Origin: Volvox africanus
Lineage: Eukaryota > Chlorophyta > Chlorophyceae > Chlamydomonadales > Volvocaceae
Assembly (NCBI GenBank): GCA_030268105.1
Contig: BSDZ01000103.1
Span: forward strand, 620,001-684,000
Direction: 5' to 3'
Length of the DNA stretch: 64,000 bases
Below are positions 60,501 through 64,000 of the stretch, in pieces. Within the stretch, counting starts at the first letter, position 1; every line of letters begins with the position of its first letter. The notes beneath the pieces were generated by a model. That model was given only the letters and a program-made list of their open reading frames with translations. It ran no database searches and had not been told where the DNA came from. Position numbers and translations under genes: made by a program.

Positions 60501-63500
60501 CAGGCCACAGAAGCGCTACGCCCCCTGGTACCGTGTCGTGCACCGCATCGCAAACATTGCCGTACAGATCCTGAAGTGGCTGGACGAGCAGGACCGTGCT
60601 TCCCGGCTGTCCTTCCCCGACCTCGTCTCCCGCTTAGCCTCATTGCCTCCCGGCCACCCCGCCTTCCTTAGCTCCAAGGCGAGTCGTCAAAGTGGTTTAA
60701 CTGCGTCGCCCGTTTTTATGTATATTTCGTTTGTCCCACACTCTTTTTCTGTGCCACAAACTTTCATTTCATCATCATCAAATTTTAAACTTTCTATCTT
60801 CCGCATCAATGAAGCTAATGTGTGCTGGGCTGAATTTTCCGTGTACCTCACCATCCGTACATGTCCGTACATCATTACGGTTCGTAACAACGGGTACTTC
60901 AAATGGTACTTAGGGTTCTGTAGACGCCCTGTTTTGCATCCGAAGTCTAACCCCCGGACGTTCCCTAAACCACGATCCTTGACCCTTGATCCATGACCCT
61001 TGACTCATGACTCATGACCCTTGACCCATGACCCATGACCGAGGGTAAAACGCAAAACCATAGCCGTGAAGGGACGTCCGTCCGAGGCTCGCACTCCTTC
61101 ACGCCCGCTCTCGCTGGCTACTCACAACGTGACAGGACGCGTTCAGTAGCCGAAACATTTTCACAAACCGCAGTCCCCCTGTGCAAACCCATCCCCATGT
61201 CAGATCGACATCGTGGAGCGCTTCGTGGTGGTTCACGGCCAAGTCGTCTTGAACCTCATCGGTCGCCACTACAAAGAAACCATTCGCCGCAGTGGCTTCA
61301 CGAAGACCTTGCGCACCCTGCTGGCTGAGCGCCGCCACCGAAAGCTTGAAGTTAGCGGCAAGAGGGGCTTCCATAAGGCCCATGTCGCAGTGGTGGAGAA
61401 CCCTGTGAAGGTATACCGTTCGGGTAATCCTAACTGACATGCGGACATCCGCTGCATGGAAAGATCTTTATTCCGTACACTGTTTGATATTTGTTGTTAA
61501 TATTCGATATGTCACTCCTCGATAATTTCTTTAACTTTCTGTTCCTGATGTCACTCACTCTTACAGAATCGTCAAGTACGGCAGGCGAAGAAATCCAACC
61601 CGATGCCAGCAACAGCCACAGCGCAGGTCAGTTGTGTTGTATCTTTCAACGGAGAGAAGTCAACGGATAACTACATGAAAAGTGGACATCTCAGTGTGTA
61701 CGTGTGCATTCTTGTGTATCTGTGTGTGTTTTGTTTGGGATGTAGGGGATGTCGATAGGTTGATCGACCTGGTTGACCAGGTTGATGTCGGGAGTCGGAT
61801 CTGGACGTCGGCGTCCAGATCAGGAATATTCCCTCGAAACGGTATCTGTACTGCAGTGGATCCATCGTGACTCATCCACGTCGTCTTCTGCTCACGTCTT
61901 CGTTCCAGGTGCGGCAAATCTGGTCCGATTACTTCAACGCCCTGGACGAGATTCAGCGACAGCAGCGACTCGAGCAACAAGAGCAGCAAGGAAAACCTGC
62001 ATCAGCGACAGGAACGGAAACATCAGCGCCCGGTTCCGGAGCTGCTTGCACCGTCGACGTTGCTGGCGGCGCCGCCGTAGAGAAATCCTCAGGAGCAGCC
62101 GTCGCCGTCGTCGCCAACACTCCTCCCCCAGTGCTCCGGCTTTCCAAGGTAAGCTGCTATGGGGGGTTCGGATAGGGACAAAGTGGCAAGGAGGGGTCGC
62201 AATATCCGTGTACGACAAAGTTTTCAATTCCAACGGACGACGCCCCCTGTCCGCCCCCTGCTGACCTCCAAGAGGTTCACTCTTTTCATTCGCTGAAATC
62301 AAATGATTTGTAAGAAACTGTTGAATGGCGTCTGGATGGCTTTCTCCAGGTTTTCATAGCAAACGACGGCTGTTTATTCAAATTACTGTTTCCGTTCTTT
62401 TCGTGCAACACATGCGTAGGTCCAACCGAAGACGTGGACACTGGGCGACTGTGGGTCGAAGGACAAGGCGACGGGCCGGACGGTCTACAACGCGGCGGTC
62501 TGCGGCAATCTGCGACTGACCCCTGGGTCAGTGATTCGTTTGGGAAAGCAACTCAGTGGCGACGACTCGTCTGATGACAATCCATCAGATGACGACGATG
62601 ACGGCGACAAAGTCAGTGACGACGCGGCTGTATCAGCTGGTGGCGCGTCAGGAAATGCCGAAGCAGAGGGTGGGGACGGCAGCGGCAGCAGTGGCGCGGA
62701 TGCGGCGAGGCAGCATTGGGAAATCCTGACCCGTGGGCCTTTCGGTCTGGTTCAATGTATCTTCACGGAAGACGGAGCGACAGATGCCCCTAAGTTGCAG
62801 GTGCGGATGGGGGGATCTTCCCCGTTGTCTGAAGCCCCTGTACGGCTCAGTCCAGTTGGAGCGGTTTTCCTTAGTAATGCTGTCCACTTTCCTTATTTGT
62901 TTCTCTGTGACTTCTCTCGAGCTGTGACCCTAAGTCAGATAAATCCTTTAAATTAAAAGTTTTGTTTCTATCTGTATTAGGATAAAGAAAACACATTTGC
63001 GCTCAGGTACGGCGGCTCGTCCATGGACGAGATACGATGCTCGCTGACGTGGCAGCGCCCACGGAGCTCTTCCTTTTGGACCGCACTCCAATGCCTGTCG
63101 TTCCCGCCAGCCGGGGCGGCGCCGGTGACGCCACTGCACTCGCTGACGTCAACGACGCGGCTACCCCGCCGTCAGCACCTGGTGACGTCAGGGTCCTGTC
63201 GTTAAACGGTCGTACGGTTGCAGAGCTTCTGGAGGCGAAGATGCTGAGCCGCTCCGCGACTCACACTACACGTTTGGAGAGCTTTAAGGTGAGCGCTATT
63301 TAACTTCGATCGATTGAGTTGAGTCGAGTACTTTAATTGGTGGATAGTAATGGATGGTTCCGGAGCATTAGATGGAGCATCAGCTACGGAGCATAAGATG
63401 GATTTTTTTGTCCTTGGCGGGTTTTATACAGAGAAGTTTTGACATGGCCGTAAGGAAACGACTACTTAGTTTCGTGGGTGAACAGCAACGCAACAAATTA

Positions 63501-63836
63501 TCCACTAAGAATCAAATGGCCTGAGCCTTGCTTTGACAGGTTAGCGCTGGTGCCGTGCTGACTTTGCCACCTCCTGGCCTGACGGACATTTTCAGTGACT
63601 TGGGGACAACTTGATTTCCGCAGGCGGATGTTGAGCGCGTCAATAAGGACGCGGAGCGCGTCGCACTTGGACAGCCCCCGGTTTTCGTGTACCGTACAGT
63701 TTACTGCCCGCTCCAGGGGAAGTTCCGTGAGCTGCGGATCCGGGATCTGGATCTAGGGTCGTACGTGGAGGTAGGCTCGCCCTCAGGAATATAAGCGGTG
63801 AAAGTGGTGATTATGTGTATATTTGTGACGCAAGTG

Positions 63837-63891
<55 letters not shown>

Positions 63892-64000
63892 CTTAGGAGA
63901 GCAATCTAATTATGTTTTCTCTCAGAGAAAACATTCCATCCATCCCATTCCGTTTCATCCCCCCAACCCTCACCCGCAGGAAGCTCCCAGCCCTTCAATT
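54590..64000 (+). CDS. MET1: MET1/DNMT1-type maintenance DNA (cytosine-5) methyltransferase, partial (C-terminus beyond window)
   Basis: Maintenance DNA methyltransferase acting in the nucleus on hemimethylated CG sites. Exons: 54590-54661, 54860-55515, 55561-55784, 56116-56204, 56627-56781, 57040-57228, 57438-57509, 57841-57981, 58233-58412, 58641-58681, 58868-59024, 59238-59327, 59657-59822, 60163-60325, 60504-60678, 61204-61410, 61567-61626, 61909-62148, 62420-62800, 63007-63288, 63624-63770, 63980 onward. Every junction keeps phase over about 1,300 codons. Order: Lys/Ala-rich basic tail, two RFTS regions, an acidic linker and the first BAH region. The second RFTS is decisive (W-Y-R-L, Y-A-P-W-Y, R-L-S-F-P-D, V-E-R-F-V-V-V-H-G-Q), matching plant MET1 by eye. 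The catalytic Pro-Cys domain lies outside. Introns starting at 58413 and 60679 have GC donors; the one at 55516 is 45 bases. The 5' start is not settled. Confidence 0.85.
54860..55515 (+). CDS. MET1: MET1 N-terminal Lys/Ala-rich region
   Basis: One exon of 218 codons, low complexity, rich in Lys, Ala, Gly and Ser. It has several basic clusters (K-R-R, K-K-M-K-R, K-G-K-K-R) that would act as nuclear localisation signals, and an acidic end (E-D-E-E-M-E-D). It probably is disordered and DNA- or histone-binding, like the basic N-terminal region of DNMT1/MET1 proteins. Confidence 0.7.
56116..59822 (+). CDS. MET1: MET1 first RFTS (replication-foci targeting) region
   Basis: Exons 4-13 of the visible model. 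The start L-S-D-F-T-L-V-D-P-x-G, then G-G-L-F-I-N-G, G-P-I-R-E-W-R-I, and Y-E-C-G-K-A-S-x-L-Y follow the first RFTS of plant MET1. A Gly-rich insert (about 18 residues) breaks it at 58309-58376. An acidic stretch (K-G-E-E-D-Q-D-E-W-D-E-L) follows in the exon ending 59024. RFTS autoinhibits the catalytic domain and targets it to ubiquitinated histone H3 at replication sites in DNMT1. That is known for the family, not shown here. Confidence 0.75.
59211..59237 (+). repeat. (CTG)n tract forming a MET1 splice acceptor
   Basis: Nine CTG or CAG-ending triplets (CTGCTG...CTGCAG) directly precede the exon at 59238. The last unit supplies the AG of the acceptor, so repeat length variation would change the distance between branch point and AG but not the frame. 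Confidence 0.7.
60163..61410 (+). CDS. MET1: MET1 second RFTS region
   Basis: Three exons (60163-60325, 60504-60678, 61204-61410). Visible are I-R-T-D-V-S-W-Y-R-L, K-R-Y-A-P-W-Y, R-L-S-F-P-D-L, G-H-P-A-F-L-S-S-K and V-E-R-F-V-V-V-H-G-Q-V. This block is the most conserved part of the visible protein and fixes the assignment to MET1. The exon 60504-60678 ends with an AAG|GCGAGT donor, and the correct reading across it requires that GC-AG intron. Confidence 0.85.
62420..63288 (+). CDS. MET1: MET1 first BAH region with acidic insert
   Basis: Two exons (62420-62800 and 63007-63288). The domain opens with T-P-G-S-V-I-R-L, is interrupted by about 55 residues of Asp/Ser/Gly (D-D-S-S-D-D-N, D-D-D-D-D-G-D), then resumes G-L-V-Q-C-I-F, V-H-G-R-D-T-M-L and E-L-F-L-L-D. 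The last two segments match BAH of plant MET1. The second exon also has a Gly/Ala/Asp-rich insert of about 30 residues. BAH domains bind histone tails. Confidence 0.7.
63838..63892. repeat. (CTAT)n microsatellite
   Basis: About fourteen CTAT units in the MET1 intron between 63771 and 63979. A pure tetranucleotide of this length should be polymorphic between strains. Confidence 0.9.

Noticed and set aside
1..64000. CRISPR arrays, rRNA, tRNA and bacterial operon features
   Set aside because: No regular repeat-spacer pattern, no recognisable rRNA or cloverleaf tRNA, and the genome is clearly eukaryotic.

Overview
The window looks like nuclear DNA of a green alga of the volvocine (Chlamydomonas/Volvox) group. 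The evidence is intron-rich genes with short exons, very long Ser-Pro/Pro tracts typical of algal extracellular-matrix hydroxyproline-rich glycoproteins, splice donors that are often GTACG- or GTGAG-like, candidate TGTAA polyadenylation signals, and a plant-type MET1 DNA methyltransferase. The species cannot be named from the sequence alone. All gene models were built by hand from splice consensus and reading-phase bookkeeping. There is no transcript evidence behind them.

Layout. (1) About 0.6-18.45 kb, minus strand: one long gene for a putative secreted or surface mosaic protein. It has a candidate signal-peptide exon, six 4-Cys PAN/apple-like modules, two related 4-Cys modules, several Pro-rich linker exons, a large exon with a long Pro-rich block, and a short C-terminal part. 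Its introns carry microsatellites, a degenerate antisense LINE and several dispersed repeats. (2) 18.5-22.8 kb: repeats and no convincing gene. (3) 22.86-26.43 kb, minus: a protein with ankyrin repeats, membrane segments and a C-terminal MDM2-type RING finger, probably a membrane E3 ubiquitin ligase. (4) 28.4-37.27 kb, minus: a 19-exon gene for a coiled-coil protein with about nine copies of a TF-x-P-x-IN motif, mostly one per exon. (5) 39.95-45.63 kb, minus: a 12-exon type II membrane glycosyltransferase of family GT61. (6) 47.74-51.10 kb, plus: an 8-exon mitochondrial carrier family protein. (7) From about 54.6 kb (perhaps 53.9 kb) past the right edge, plus: MET1/DNMT1-type cytosine-5 DNA methyltransferase, with RFTS and the first BAH region present and the catalytic domain outside the window.

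The genes do not form a pathway. A loose link is that a GT61 Golgi-type glycosyltransferase and a Pro-rich, probably O-glycosylated surface protein sit in the same window, but nothing shows that they interact. The most novel items are the phase-1 mosaic surface protein, the motif-per-exon protein, the MDM2-like RING on an ankyrin/membrane scaffold, and repeated phase-supported GC-AG introns in two genes.
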